Shown: positions 9,270-17,512, counted from the first letter of the stretch. The stretch: DNA of 64,000 bases from Comamonas sp. B21-038 (GCF_022387135.1 NZ_CP092462.1:3720001-3784000), one strand, 5' to 3'. Numbers and translations are program-made. The notes: generated by a model not told the origin, from the sequence alone.

Positions 9270-9541
9270 GCAATGTCTCCTGTGTCTAGCTTTGGTTATC
9301 GGCCCATTGTGGGCAGCGCTGGCCGGGCTGTCTAATACTTGCCAGCAATCGCACCATTCGAAGCCGCTATGGTGTGATGGTTGCACAGGGCGGGCCCGCT
9401 GCTGCCCGGCAGCGGTGGCCGTCTGTCTCCCAGGCGTCTTGGCAAGCGAGTGCTGTGGAGCGGGGAGCGGCAAAGGCAGCGGCTGCATCGGGGTGCCGCA
9501 AGCGCAGCCGATGCGCTGCAGATCGCAGCGCGGCGGGAGAC

Positions 9542-9558
9542 ACTATCTAGTCGATAGT
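9542..9558. repeat. Short dyad in the AT-rich control region
   Basis: Six-base arms ACTATC and GATAGT surround TAGTC. It marks the start of the AT-rich part of the gap and may be a protein-binding site. Confidence 0.3.
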
Positions 9559-9604
9559 TTTTATCTTCTTAATACTGAATAAACATAGTCAATTTATACC
9601 CCTA

Positions 9605-9632
9605 GTAAATACCCTAATTTAGGGTAAATACC
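9605..9632. promoter_or_regulatory. Composite operator-like element upstream of the DUF4148 gene
   Basis: A 17-base perfect palindrome with 8-base arms (TACCCTAA and TTAGGGTA, 9610-9626) overlaps two identical copies of GTAAATACC (9605-9613 and 9624-9632) spaced 19 bases apart. The combination of an inverted and a direct repeat about two helical turns long is typical of a regulator binding site. The regulator is not known. Confidence 0.45.
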
Positions 9633-9851
9633 AGGGTTAGCTGTCACATATTTGTAAAAGTTCCAAGCTAATTCAGCCAAATTTCGGAACAATCCGTTTG
9701 ATTTTTGGCTATTTATCGAAGATAGATACCAATATAAACTTCATTCCATCGTTACACAAAAGCTGCACTGCAAGCCGCAAGCGCTGGCAGACACAGTCCA
9801 AGACGACGCGAATCGACCACCAGGCCGGACGCAACACCAAAGGAAAGAAAA

Positions 9852-10151
9852 ATGAACGCACGTATTCTCGCTATCGCCGCTACCCTCGCTCTGGGTGCTT
9901 CCGTTGCCCAAGCCAACCCTTTTGAAGGCGACCAAGCCATCACCCCTCAAGCCGCTGCGACCAGCGCCGTGAGCCGCGCTGATGTGCAAGCCCAACTGGC
10001 TGAAGCCCGCAAGACCAACACGATGATTGCCCAAGGCAACCAGTCGACCGTTAACGCCTACGAACTGGGCAAGGGCCAACTGAGCCGTGCTGAAGTGACC
10101 CAGGCCGCCCGCCAGGCACTGGCCAACGGCTCGATCCTGGAAGGCGAATAA
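9852..10151 (+). CDS. DUF4148 domain-containing small exported protein
   Basis: A 99-aa protein with a signal peptide cleaved after AQA near residue 21. The rest is a short helical DUF4148-type domain with SRADVQAQLAEARKT and LSRAEVTQAARQAL, a duplicated pattern of a serine-arginine helix start. An AGGAAAG site precedes the ATG. Members of this family are abundant in Burkholderiales and usually have no known function. The gene has its own long control region and a strong terminator, so it is transcribed alone and may be highly expressed. Confidence 0.88.
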   Translation: MNARILAIAATLALGASVAQANPFEGDQAITPQAAATSAVSRADVQAQLAEARKTNTMIAQGNQSTVNAYELGKGQLSRAEVTQAARQALANGSILEGE

Positions 10152-10231
10152 GCTTTCTCCCCCTGCCGGCACGCCCCCAGCCGGTACGGCATCCACGGGA
10201 CGGCGCACACACTCCCCGTCCCCCTGGGAAC

Positions 10232-10259
10232 AGGCCACTGCAATGCAGTGGCCTTTTTT
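10232..10259 (+). terminator. Terminator of the DUF4148 gene
   Basis: Nearly continuous 11-base arms (AGGCCACTGCA and TGCAGTGGCCT) around a single central base, followed by six T residues. Confidence 0.92.
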
Positions 10260-10362
10260 GCGCCTGCATGGCCGCCAGCGCGGACGGGGCACAGGTTCTA
10301 TGATGCGGGAACCTCTCTACGTATCTGTCCTCTCACCGCCAGACTCTCAGGTACCACGCGAT

Positions 10363-12603
10363 ATGCCCCATGCTTTCCTGCGCCGCTCGATAGGAGCGCT
10401 TTTTTTTACACTGCTTGTGCTGGTGCTGAGCGGCATGGCGCCGCCTGCCCAGGCCCAGATCAAGCTGCAGATCGGCAGCGGCGCCAGCGCCGCTGCGATG
10501 GACACGGCCTCCAGCGCTGCGGCTGGCAGCGTCGTGACCACCCCCCGGGTGCGGGCCGAGCTGGTGGCACTGGCGCCCCAAGGGGTGGAGCCCGGCAAGA
10601 GCATTGCGCTGGGCCTGCTGCTGGACCACCAGCCCGAGTGGCACACCTACTGGACCAACCCGGGCGACTCGGGCCTGCCCACCCAGTTGCAGTGGCAGCT
10701 GCCGCCGGGCTGGGACGCCGGCGAGATCGCCTGGCCAACGCCCCATCCGATCCGGGTCGGCAGCTTGGTGAACTATGGCTACGAAGGCCAGGTGCTGCTG
10801 CCCGTCACCGTGCAGATTCCCAGCGATTTCTCGGCCGATGCCCGCGATGTGACCGTGCGACTGCAGGCCAACTGGCTGATCTGCCGCGTCGAATGCATTC
10901 CGGAAGAAGGCCAGTTCAGCCTGACCCTTCCCACCAAGAGCAGCACCGCGCTGCACGCCGGCACCTTTGCCCAGGCCCATGCCCAGGCACCGGTAGCGCT
11001 GCAAGGCAGCAGCCAGGCCAGCGTCGATGGCGAGACGCTGAAGCTGCGCGTCTCCGGCCTGCCCGCTGCGCTGCAAGGCCAGCGCCTGCAGGTGCTGAGC
11101 GAGAGCCCCGACACCTTGCACCATGCGATGCAGGACGGCCAGGACTTTACCCAGCAATGGGACGGCGCCGACTGGACCGCCGTGGTGCCGCTGTCGGCCA
11201 ACCGGGGCCAGACGCCCGAGGACATTGCGCTGGTGCTGACGACCGACAAGCACACGGTCGTCGATGGCGCCGTCGGCTGGCGCACCGTGGCGCCCGTCAG
11301 TGGCCAATGGAAGGCCGCTGCCATCGCCCAGGTATCGCCCGAGCTGGCGGCAGCACTGGCAAAAAATGCACAGGCTTCCGCTCCGGTTCAACCCGCGTCC
11401 TCCGGCAGCCTCTGGCTGGCACTGCTGGGTGCCCTTGTCGGCGGCCTGATCCTGAACCTGATGCCCTGCGTGTTCCCGATTCTGGCGCTCAAGGTGCTGG
11501 GCTTTACCACCCATGGCAGCCAACTGCGTGAACAGCGTGCAGCAGGCCTGGCCTACACGGCGGGCGTGGTGCTGTCGTTCCTGGCGCTGGGCGCGCTGCT
11601 GCTGGCACTGCGCTCTGCGGGCCAGCAGCTGGGCTGGGGCTTTCAACTGCAATCGCCGCTGGTGATTGCGGCGCTGGCAGCGCTGTTTACCGTCATTGGC
11701 CTCAACCTGGCGGGCATGTTTGAGTTTGGCAGTTTTGTGCCCGGCAGCGTGGCGGGCAAGCAGGCCAAGAGCCCCATCACCAATGCCTTCCTGAGCGGTG
11801 TGCTGGCGGTGGCGATTGCCTCGCCCTGCACGGCGCCGTTCATGGGGGCATCGATGGGCTTGGCCGTCAGCATGCCTGCCGCCGAGGCCCTGTTGGTGTT
11901 TGCCGCGCTGGGCCTGGGTATGGCAGCGCCCTATCTGCTGGCCAGCTGGATCCCTGCGGTGGTGCGCTGGCTGCCGCGCCCTGGCGCCTGGATGGACACC
12001 TTCCGCCGCGCGATGGCCTTCCCGATGTTCGCCACGGTGGTCTGGCTGGTCTGGGTGCTGGGCCAGCAAAGCGGCATCGATGGCGCAGCCACGCTGCTGG
12101 CCTTGCTGGTGCTGCTGGCGGCTTTGGTCTGGGCACTGGGTCTGCAGGGCCGTGCGCGCTGGGGCTTTGCGGTGCTGTCGCTGGCAGGCGGCCTCTACCT
12201 GGCCACTGCCATGGGCCACTACCTGACCACGCCCGCCCCCGCACCCGGCCAGCAGGCCAGCGGCGCGCTGTGGCAGCCCTGGTCGGCGCAGAAGGTCAGC
12301 GAGATCAATGCAACCGGCAAGCCGGTGTTTGTGGATTTCACCGCAGCCTGGTGCGTTACCTGCCAGTACAACAAGCGCACCACGTTGAGCGACAGCCAGG
12401 TGCTCGCTGCTTTCGACAATAAGCAGGTGCACCTGCTGCGCGCCGACTGGACACGCCAGGACCCCGCGATCACCCAGGCACTGAACCAGCTGGGCCGCAG
12501 TGGCGTGCCGGTCTATGTGCTGTATGCACCGGGCAAGGCGCCGCAGATCCTGTCCGAGGTGCTGAGCGTCAAGGAAGTGGTGGACGCGGTGGCGCAGCTC
12601 TAA
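10363..12603 (+). CDS. DsbD/ScsB-type protein-disulfide reductase
   Basis: An inner-membrane electron carrier that moves reducing power from cytoplasmic thioredoxin to periplasmic thiols. The 746 aa form three parts: a signal-anchored periplasmic domain (residues about 40-320, with NPGDSGLPTQ and a cysteine pair in CRVECIPE); an eight-helix DsbD/CcdA core with its two key cysteines in NLMPCVFP (Cys369) and SPCTAPF (Cys489); and a C-terminal thioredoxin domain with WCVTC (Cys664/Cys667). The large N-terminal domain resembles ScsB more than classical DsbD. The start at 10363 precedes a good signal sequence but lacks a strong ribosome site. Partner proteins are not evident nearby. Confidence 0.9.
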   Translation: MPHAFLRRSIGALFFTLLVLVLSGMAPPAQAQIKLQIGSGASAAAMDTASSAAAGSVVTTPRVRAELVALAPQGVEPGKSIALGLLLDHQPEWHTYWTNPGDSGLPTQLQWQLPPGWDAGEIAWPTPHPIRVGSLVNYGYEGQVLLPVTVQIPSDFSADARDVTVRLQANWLICRVECIPEEGQFSLTLPTKSSTALHAGTFAQAHAQAPVALQGSSQASVDGETLKLRVSGLPAALQGQRLQVLSESPDTLHHAMQDGQDFTQQWDGADWTAVVPLSANRGQTPEDIALVLTTDKHTVVDGAVGWRTVAPVSGQWKAAAIAQVSPELAAALAKNAQASAPVQPASSGSLWLALLGALVGGLILNLMPCVFPILALKVLGFTTHGSQLREQRAAGLAYTAGVVLSFLALGALLLALRSAGQQLGWGFQLQSPLVIAALAALFTVIGLNLAGMFEFGSFVPGSVAGKQAKSPITNAFLSGVLAVAIASPCTAPFMGASMGLAVSMPAAEALLVFAALGLGMAAPYLLASWIPAVVRWLPRPGAWMDTFRRAMAFPMFATVVWLVWVLGQQSGIDGAATLLALLVLLAALVWALGLQGRARWGFAVLSLAGGLYLATAMGHYLTTPAPAPGQQASGALWQPWSAQKVSEINATGKPVFVDFTAAWCVTCQYNKRTTLSDSQVLAAFDNKQVHLLRADWTRQDPAITQALNQLGRSGVPVYVLYAPGKAPQILSEVLSVKEVVDAVAQL

Positions 12604-12619
12604 ACCCCATCCCCATAAG

Positions 12620-12647
12620 AAAAGCGCCGGTTTTGTCCGGCGCTTTT
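12620..12647. terminator. Bidirectional terminator between dsbD-like gene and encapsulin operon
   Basis: An 11-bp stem (AAAAGCGCCGG paired with CCGGCGCTTTT) with a 6-base loop has A and T tracts on both sides. It can end both converging transcripts, which separates the reductase from the encapsulin operon. Confidence 0.88.
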
Positions 12648-12674
12648 CGTTCCTGCAAGGCTGAAACCAGCCGC

Positions 12675-14633
12675 TCAGCGCCGCCGCGCCGCGAGCTTGC
12701 GCACCTCACGCACCAGCTGGTCCACCTCGTCAAAGGTGTTGTAGAAGGCCAGCGAGGGCCGTACCGCCGTCTCGACCCCGAAGCGGCGCAGGATGGGCTG
12801 CGCGCAGTGGTGGCCGGTGCGCACGGCGATGCCCTCGGCATTGAGCGCCTGGCCCACCTCGTCGGTGCTGTAGCCGTTCAAGGTAAAGGCCAGCACGCTG
12901 GCCTTGCCGGGCACGGTGCCGATCAGGCGCAGCCCCGCAATGCTGGCCAGCTGCGCCATGCCGTAGTCCACCAGTGCGTGCTCGTAGCGGCTGATCTGCG
13001 CAATACCGATGCGCTCTACATACTCCAGCGCCGCGCCCAGGCCCACCGCATCGGCGATGTTGCCGGTGCCCGCCTCAAAGGTGTTGGGCAAAGGCTGGTA
13101 GACGGTTTTCTCGAACGTCACATCGGCAATCATGTTGCCGCCGCCCTGCCAGGGCGGCATGGCCTCGAGCACCTCGCGCCGGCCCCAGAGCACGCCAATG
13201 CCGGTGGGTGCAAAGATCTTGTGGCCCGAGAAGACAAAGAAATCCGCGCCCAGGTCCTGCACATCGACCGGGGTGTGCGCAATGGACTGCGCCCCGTCGA
13301 TCAAGGTCGTGATACCCCGGCGCTTGGCGATCTCCACCACCTGCTTGACGGGCACCACCGTGCCCAGCACGTTGGAGACATGGCCGATGGCGACGATCTT
13401 GGTGCGGTCGTTGATCAGCTTCTGGTACTCGTCCAGCCGGATCTGGCCCTGGTCATCGACCGGAATCACCCGCAGCCGCGCGCCCTTGGCCGCCGCCAAC
13501 TGCTGCCAGGGAACGATGTTGGCATGGTGCTCCAGGTGGCTGATGATGATCTCATCGCCTTCGCCCACATTCGCACCGCCCCAGGCCTTGGCCACCAGGT
13601 TGATGGCCTCGGTGGTGCCACGCACGAAGATGACCTCGCGCGCGTCGGGCGCATGGATGAAGCGCCGCACCACCTCACGGGCATGCTCATAGGCATCGGT
13701 CGCCCGTGCAGCCAGGGTATGGGCCGCGCGGTGGATGTTCGAGTTCTCATGCGCATAGAAATGGCTGATGCGCTCGATCACCTGGCGCGGCTTGTGCGTC
13801 GTGGCCGCATTGTCCAGCCAGACCAGCGGCTTGCCGTTGATGCGCTCGGACAGAATCGGAAAATCACGCCGCACCGCCTGGATGTCAAAGCCCGGATGGC
13901 GGTCCTGCTGCGCCACATGACCCGCCGCCGCACCCGGGGCCGCATGCGGATGCGGTTTGGCCGGCGTGACAAAGCCATTGGGCAGCTGCACCGCATGCAC
14001 AAAGTAGTACTGCGGCGCAGCACCCGGCCCCTGCAGCGCTTGGCCCGGCAAGGGCGCATCCGCAGCGCGCGGCCCGCGCAGATCGATGCCGTCCAGATGG
14101 CTGTCCGGCGCCGCTCGGCGCGCCTGGTCGGCCAGCGCCTGCAACGGTGCATCGCTGGGCGCGGCGGCTGGCGGCGCATCCAGAAAGTAATAGCCACTGG
14201 TCGCTGCGGGCACTGCGGCCGGCGCTGCGTTCGCAAGTGGCACGCCTTGCACCAGCCCGCCCAGGCGCGGCTCATAGGCGGGCAGCGCGCTGTGCAGCGT
14301 GTCGGGCACGCCATTGCCGGCGGCGGCATGGGGCAGCAAGGCCGGGGCGCGGTGGGCGAGCGACAGCACCGGCGTGGGCGATGCCGGCAAAAGATTGCTG
14401 CCCGGCAGCACGCCAGCGGGGAAGGGGGTGCCGGGCACGCTGGGCCCCAGGCCGGCCGGGCTGGCCAGTGGCGAGCCCGGCGGCGCGATATTGACCGGTG
14501 CCTGCACACCTGGCGGCAGGCCGGCCGGCGCTGCAGGCCGATCGGCCCAGAGCGCCGTGGCCATCTGCGCCAGCAGCTCGGGGGAGATGGGCGCGCCCGA
14601 TGGCTCGGGCAGGCCGGATACGGCGGAAACCAT
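12675..14633 (-). CDS. Family 2A encapsulin cargo: cysteine desulfurase with disordered N-terminal targeting domain
   Basis: A PLP-dependent cysteine desulfurase that removes sulfur from cysteine as an enzyme-bound persulfide. Of 652 aa, residues about 250-652 are a complete SufS-type enzyme: the PLP lysine is Lys472 in FSGHKIF and the catalytic cysteine is Cys610 in RTGHHCAQP. The first 245 residues are Pro/Ala/Gly-rich and apparently unstructured, with two similar motifs, SGYYFLDAP and PQYYFVHA. Ordinary SufS lacks this extension; in Family 2A systems it loads the enzyme into the shell. The ATG at 14633 is chosen because AAAGGAG lies just before it; a GTG at 14651 overlapping the shell stop is an alternative. 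Last gene of the operon. Confidence 0.95.
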   Translation of the reverse strand: MVSAVSGLPEPSGAPISPELLAQMATALWADRPAAPAGLPPGVQAPVNIAPPGSPLASPAGLGPSVPGTPFPAGVLPGSNLLPASPTPVLSLAHRAPALLPHAAAGNGVPDTLHSALPAYEPRLGGLVQGVPLANAAPAAVPAATSGYYFLDAPPAAAPSDAPLQALADQARRAAPDSHLDGIDLRGPRAADAPLPGQALQGPGAAPQYYFVHAVQLPNGFVTPAKPHPHAAPGAAAGHVAQQDRHPGFDIQAVRRDFPILSERINGKPLVWLDNAATTHKPRQVIERISHFYAHENSNIHRAAHTLAARATDAYEHAREVVRRFIHAPDAREVIFVRGTTEAINLVAKAWGGANVGEGDEIIISHLEHHANIVPWQQLAAAKGARLRVIPVDDQGQIRLDEYQKLINDRTKIVAIGHVSNVLGTVVPVKQVVEIAKRRGITTLIDGAQSIAHTPVDVQDLGADFFVFSGHKIFAPTGIGVLWGRREVLEAMPPWQGGGNMIADVTFEKTVYQPLPNTFEAGTGNIADAVGLGAALEYVERIGIAQISRYEHALVDYGMAQLASIAGLRLIGTVPGKASVLAFTLNGYSTDEVGQALNAEGIAVRTGHHCAQPILRRFGVETAVRPSLAFYNTFDEVDQLVREVRKLAARRR

Positions 14634-14647
14634 GGCGGCTCCTTTGC

Positions 14648-15580
14648 TCACTTGTAGGTATCGGGATAGTCGTGGTACTTGTTGATTTCCACGTCATCGA
14701 GCACGGCCAGCGCATCGGGTGTGTGCACTGCCAGCGAGCAGTACAGCGAGATCAGGTACGAGGCAATCGCATGGTTGTTGATGCCCATGAAGCGCACCGA
14801 CAGACCAGGTCCCTGCTCGCCCGGCAGGCCCGGCTGGAACAGACCCACGACGCCCTGGCGCTTGTCGCCCACGCGCAGCAGCAGGATCTTGGATTTGCCA
14901 TCGGCCACCGGCACCTTGTCCGACGGGATCAGCGGCACACCGCGCCAGGTGATGAACTGCGAGCCAAACAGGCTGGTGGTGGGCGGCGGGGTGCCCCGGC
15001 GCGTGGCCTCGCGGCCAAAGGCTGCAATGGTCAGCGGATGGGCCAGGAAAAATGCCGGCTCCTTCCAGACCTTGGTCAGCAGCTCATCGAGGTCATCGGG
15101 GGTGGGCGCGCCTGTCAGCGGGAAGATGCGTTGCTCTTCGGTGACCTGGGCCAGCAAGCCGTAGTCAGGGTTGTTGATCAGCTCGCTTTCCTGGTTCTCC
15201 TTGATGGTCTCGATGGTCAGACGCAGCTGCTCCTTGATCTGGTCATGCGGGCTGCTGTAGAGGTCCGAGACACGGGTATGCACATCCAGCACGGTGCTGA
15301 CGGCGTTCAGGAAAAATTCGCGCGGCTGCGATTCGTACTCGACAAAAGTGCGCGGCAGCTGGTTCTCATGGGTCTTGGCAGTGCAGGCTACCCGGATCTC
15401 CTCCGGGTTCTTGACCTGGTTGAGCCGGTAGATGCCTGCCTCGACAGGCACCCATTGCAGCAGGTGGGTCAGCCAGCGCGGGCTGATCGTGGAAAGCTGG
15501 GGAACGGTCTTGGTGGCGTTGGCCAACTGCCGTGCAGCACTGTCACCCAATGCGGTCGTGCCGCCTACATTCGCTGTCAT
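14648..15580 (-). CDS. Family 2A encapsulin nanocompartment shell protein (SrpI-like)
   Basis: A 310-aa capsid-like protein expected to self-assemble through the HK97 fold into an icosahedral protein shell in the cytoplasm. The identification rests on the SrpI-type sequence, including PRTFVEYESQPREFFLN, ELINNPDYGLL and the C-terminal region RFMGINNHAIASYLIS, and on its place directly before the desulfurase cargo gene. A GGAGAG site lies five bases from the ATG. The stop is 14 bases before the preferred cargo start, so shell and cargo are made from the same message. Published Family 2A shells enclose cysteine desulfurase and accumulate sulfur; that function is inferred here from homology. Confidence 0.95.
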   Translation of the reverse strand: MTANVGGTTALGDSAARQLANATKTVPQLSTISPRWLTHLLQWVPVEAGIYRLNQVKNPEEIRVACTAKTHENQLPRTFVEYESQPREFFLNAVSTVLDVHTRVSDLYSSPHDQIKEQLRLTIETIKENQESELINNPDYGLLAQVTEEQRIFPLTGAPTPDDLDELLTKVWKEPAFFLAHPLTIAAFGREATRRGTPPPTTSLFGSQFITWRGVPLIPSDKVPVADGKSKILLLRVGDKRQGVVGLFQPGLPGEQGPGLSVRFMGINNHAIASYLISLYCSLAVHTPDALAVLDDVEINKYHDYPDTYK

Positions 15581-15641
15581 ATCTCTCTCCGGTTGCGCGT
15601 GTGAATAAGCAGGAAAATCATCGCTCTGCAGCGCTGCTGCC

Positions 15642-15920
15642 TCAACCGGCTATCGCCGCCAAGCGCCGCATGTGCTGGGCCCGCACCAGGTAGTGCTGGT
15701 GCAGCTCCTCACCGCGCAGCACCAAGGTGGACTGCGGCACCTGCAGCGCCTGGGCCAGCTTGCCGATAGTGGCCAGCGACACCGCCACCTGGCCGCGCTC
15801 GACCTCGCCCACATAGGAGCGGTTCAGATCGGCCTGCGCAGCCAGTTGCTCCTGCGACCAGCCCATGGCCTCGCGCGAGCGGCGCACGGCCAGCCCGAAA
15901 TGGTGGGAAAAGTCATTCAT
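15642..15920 (-). CDS. Small XRE-family helix-turn-helix regulator in the encapsulin operon
   Basis: A 92-aa protein that is almost entirely a Cro/C1-type helix-turn-helix domain (residues about 8-64, with SQEQLAAQADLNRSYVGEVERG) plus a short basic C-terminal helix. There is no effector domain, so it may bind DNA as a simple dimer. Its ATG overlaps the acetyltransferase stop by four bases (ATGA), so it is co-translated, and the shell gene follows after 61 bases. An autoregulator of the encapsulin operon is the simplest reading. It has one methionine beyond the start and no cysteine, so direct thiol sensing is unlikely. Confidence 0.88.
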   Translation of the reverse strand: MNDFSHHFGLAVRRSREAMGWSQEQLAAQADLNRSYVGEVERGQVAVSLATIGKLAQALQVPQSTLVLRGEELHQHYLVRAQHMRRLAAIAG

Positions 15921-16855
15921 AGCGCGGCCTCCTCAGCGGGCAAGGTGGGTTCACTGCGGGGGCGCTGGGCCGCCGCTTGCAGCGAGGCCTGGGTCACATG
16001 GGCACCGGCGGCCACGCTCTGCGTCAGCCAGACATTGCCGCCAATGACAGCGCCGGCGCCCAAGGTGACCCGGCCCAGGATGGTCGCGCCGGCATAGATC
16101 ACCACGCCGTCTTCGACAATCGGATGCCGGGGCTGGCCCTTTTGCAGATGGCCTTGCGCGGTCTGCACAAAGCGCTTGGCGCCCAAGGTGACGGCCTGGT
16201 AGATGCGCACCTTGCGGCCAATCACCGCCGTCTCCCCCACCACCACCCCAGTGCCATGGTCGATGAAGAAGCCCTCACCAATCTGCGCACCGGGATGGAT
16301 GTCAATGCCCGTCTCGCTGTGCGCCAGCTCGGACACGATGCGGGCCAGCAGCGGCAGTTGCAGCACATACAGCTGGTGCGCGATGCGGTGGTGGATCAGC
16401 GCCAGCACGCCGGGGTAGCACAGCAGCACCTCGTCAACGGTACGGGCGGCGGGGTCGCCCTCGTAGGCGGCCTGCACATCGCTGTCGAGCAGGCGGCGGA
16501 TGCCGGGCAAGGCCAGCGCAAACTGGCGCGTCAGCGCCTGGGCCTGCTCCTCGGTGCCCGCGGGGCTGCGCTGGGTGTAGCGCAGCTCCAGCGCGATCTG
16601 GGTCTGCAGCCGGTGCAAGGCGGCATCCAGCGTATGGGCGACATAAAAGTCCTCGCTCTCCTGCAGCAGATCATGCGGGCCCAGCCGCATCGGAAACAGC
16701 ACGCCCTTGAGCAGGCCCAGGGTCTGTGCCAGTGCATCGCGCGAGGGGAACTCGCGCCCGCCGGGCTCCTGGCTGCGCTGGTGGGAATCACGCCAGTGGC
16801 GGCGCTGCTCGGCCAACTGTGCGGCCACTTCTTGGATGGGGAATGGGGTGGTCAT
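15917..16855 (-). CDS. epsC: Serine O-acetyltransferase (EpsC type) of the encapsulin operon
   Basis: Transfers acetyl from acetyl-CoA to serine to give O-acetylserine, the precursor that accepts sulfide in cysteine synthesis. The 312 aa comprise an N-terminal helical region (1-175) and a left-handed beta-helix of hexapeptide repeats (about 185-285). The active-site stretch is HPGAQIGEGFFIDHGTG, with Asp199/His200 the likely catalytic pair. The C-terminal tail beyond residue 290 is Ala/Pro-rich and lacks the usual inhibitory Ile terminus of CysE, so cysteine feedback may be weaker. It is the typical companion of Family 2A encapsulins and lies 48 bases after the rhodanese gene. Confidence 0.92.
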   Translation of the reverse strand: MTTPFPIQEVAAQLAEQRRHWRDSHQRSQEPGGREFPSRDALAQTLGLLKGVLFPMRLGPHDLLQESEDFYVAHTLDAALHRLQTQIALELRYTQRSPAGTEEQAQALTRQFALALPGIRRLLDSDVQAAYEGDPAARTVDEVLLCYPGVLALIHHRIAHQLYVLQLPLLARIVSELAHSETGIDIHPGAQIGEGFFIDHGTGVVVGETAVIGRKVRIYQAVTLGAKRFVQTAQGHLQKGQPRHPIVEDGVVIYAGATILGRVTLGAGAVIGGNVWLTQSVAAGAHVTQASLQAAAQRPRSEPTLPAEEAAL

Positions 16856-16903
16856 GGAGTGCCTTCGTGGGAGATCAAAGCGCGCGCTGGGTGGCTCAGG
16901 ACC

Positions 16904-17377
16904 TCAGTCCTGGACCCAGGGCAGCTGGTGGAAGCGCCAGCCATCGCCATGGCCGCGCTGCTGCAACGCATCCAGCTCGCCTTCAAAGCCCTCTTGCACA
17001 TTGAAGACATGGCGAAAGCCGGCGGCCTCGGCCGCCTGGGCGGCCAGCACCGAGCGTTTGCCGCTGCGGCACAGCAGCAGCGCCACGGCCTCCTTGCCGC
17101 CATGGGCGGATAGGCGCGCTTCCAGCTCGCGCACAAAGCGGGGGTTGCGGGTCAGTGCCGTGCCTGTCGCCCAGGGCACATGGATGCTGCCGGGCACATG
17201 GCCGACAAATTGGCGCTCTTCGGCCGAGCGCACATCGACCAGCACGGCCTGCTGCTGCTGCACCAGTTGCCAGGCGGCACGGGGGGGCACGCCGCCGGCG
17301 TAGCCGAGAGCCTGGTCCTGTGCCGTCTTCCAGGCCGCCTCCAGTACATCGGGCAGGCTGGTATCGGTTGTCGTCAT
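16904..17377 (-). CDS. Rhodanese-like sulfurtransferase, first gene of encapsulin operon
   Basis: A single-domain rhodanese of 157 aa with active-site loop CRSGKRS (Cys103), the usual persulfide-carrying cysteine. The upstream half contains VLVDVRSAEE and HVPGSIHVPW, standard for the fold. No signal peptide is present, so it acts in the cytoplasm. As the first gene of the five-gene operon it could accept or hand on sulfane sulfur made by the desulfurase. A C-terminal tail with WRFHQLPWVQD is typical of rhodaneses of this context. The divergent region upstream presumably holds the operon promoter. Confidence 0.92.
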   Translation of the reverse strand: MTTTDTSLPDVLEAAWKTAQDQALGYAGGVPPRAAWQLVQQQQAVLVDVRSAEERQFVGHVPGSIHVPWATGTALTRNPRFVRELEARLSAHGGKEAVALLLCRSGKRSVLAAQAAEAAGFRHVFNVQEGFEGELDALQQRGHGDGWRFHQLPWVQD

Positions 17378-17487
17378 AAATCGCCTCTACGGTCAAATGG
17401 ATGGGGATAGCCACCAATTTAGGCCGCCAGACGCTGCAGGAACACGAATAAAAATGCGCTTGCACATGCAGTTTTCACATATGCGCA

Positions 17488-17510
17488 GGCGCAGCCCCTC
17501 GGCTTGCGCC
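17488..17510. promoter_or_regulatory. Bulged hairpin/dyad upstream of the encapsulin operon
   Basis: GGCGCAGCC and GGC-T-TGCGCC form a 9-bp stem with one bulged T and a CCTC loop. It lies about 110-135 bases upstream of the rhodanese start. It could be an operator for the operon's own XRE protein, but nothing in sequence proves it. Confidence 0.35.
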
Positions 17511-17512
17511 TA

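Larger units (their letters stand above)
9270..9851. other. Long AT-rich control region between the Bug receptor and a DUF4148 gene
   Basis: This 582-base gap has no credible gene. Its first 270 bases keep the normal high GC. From about 9540 to 9760 it becomes strongly AT-rich, unlike the neighbouring sequence, and carries several dyads and a direct repeat. It drives two divergent genes, so it probably contains both promoters. No promoter hexamers stand out clearly enough to call. Confidence 0.6.

Noticed and set aside
10363..12603. The DsbD-like reductase as part of the encapsulin system
   Set aside because: It is convergent with the operon and separated by a strong bidirectional terminator. 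A shared function remains possible but nothing supports it.
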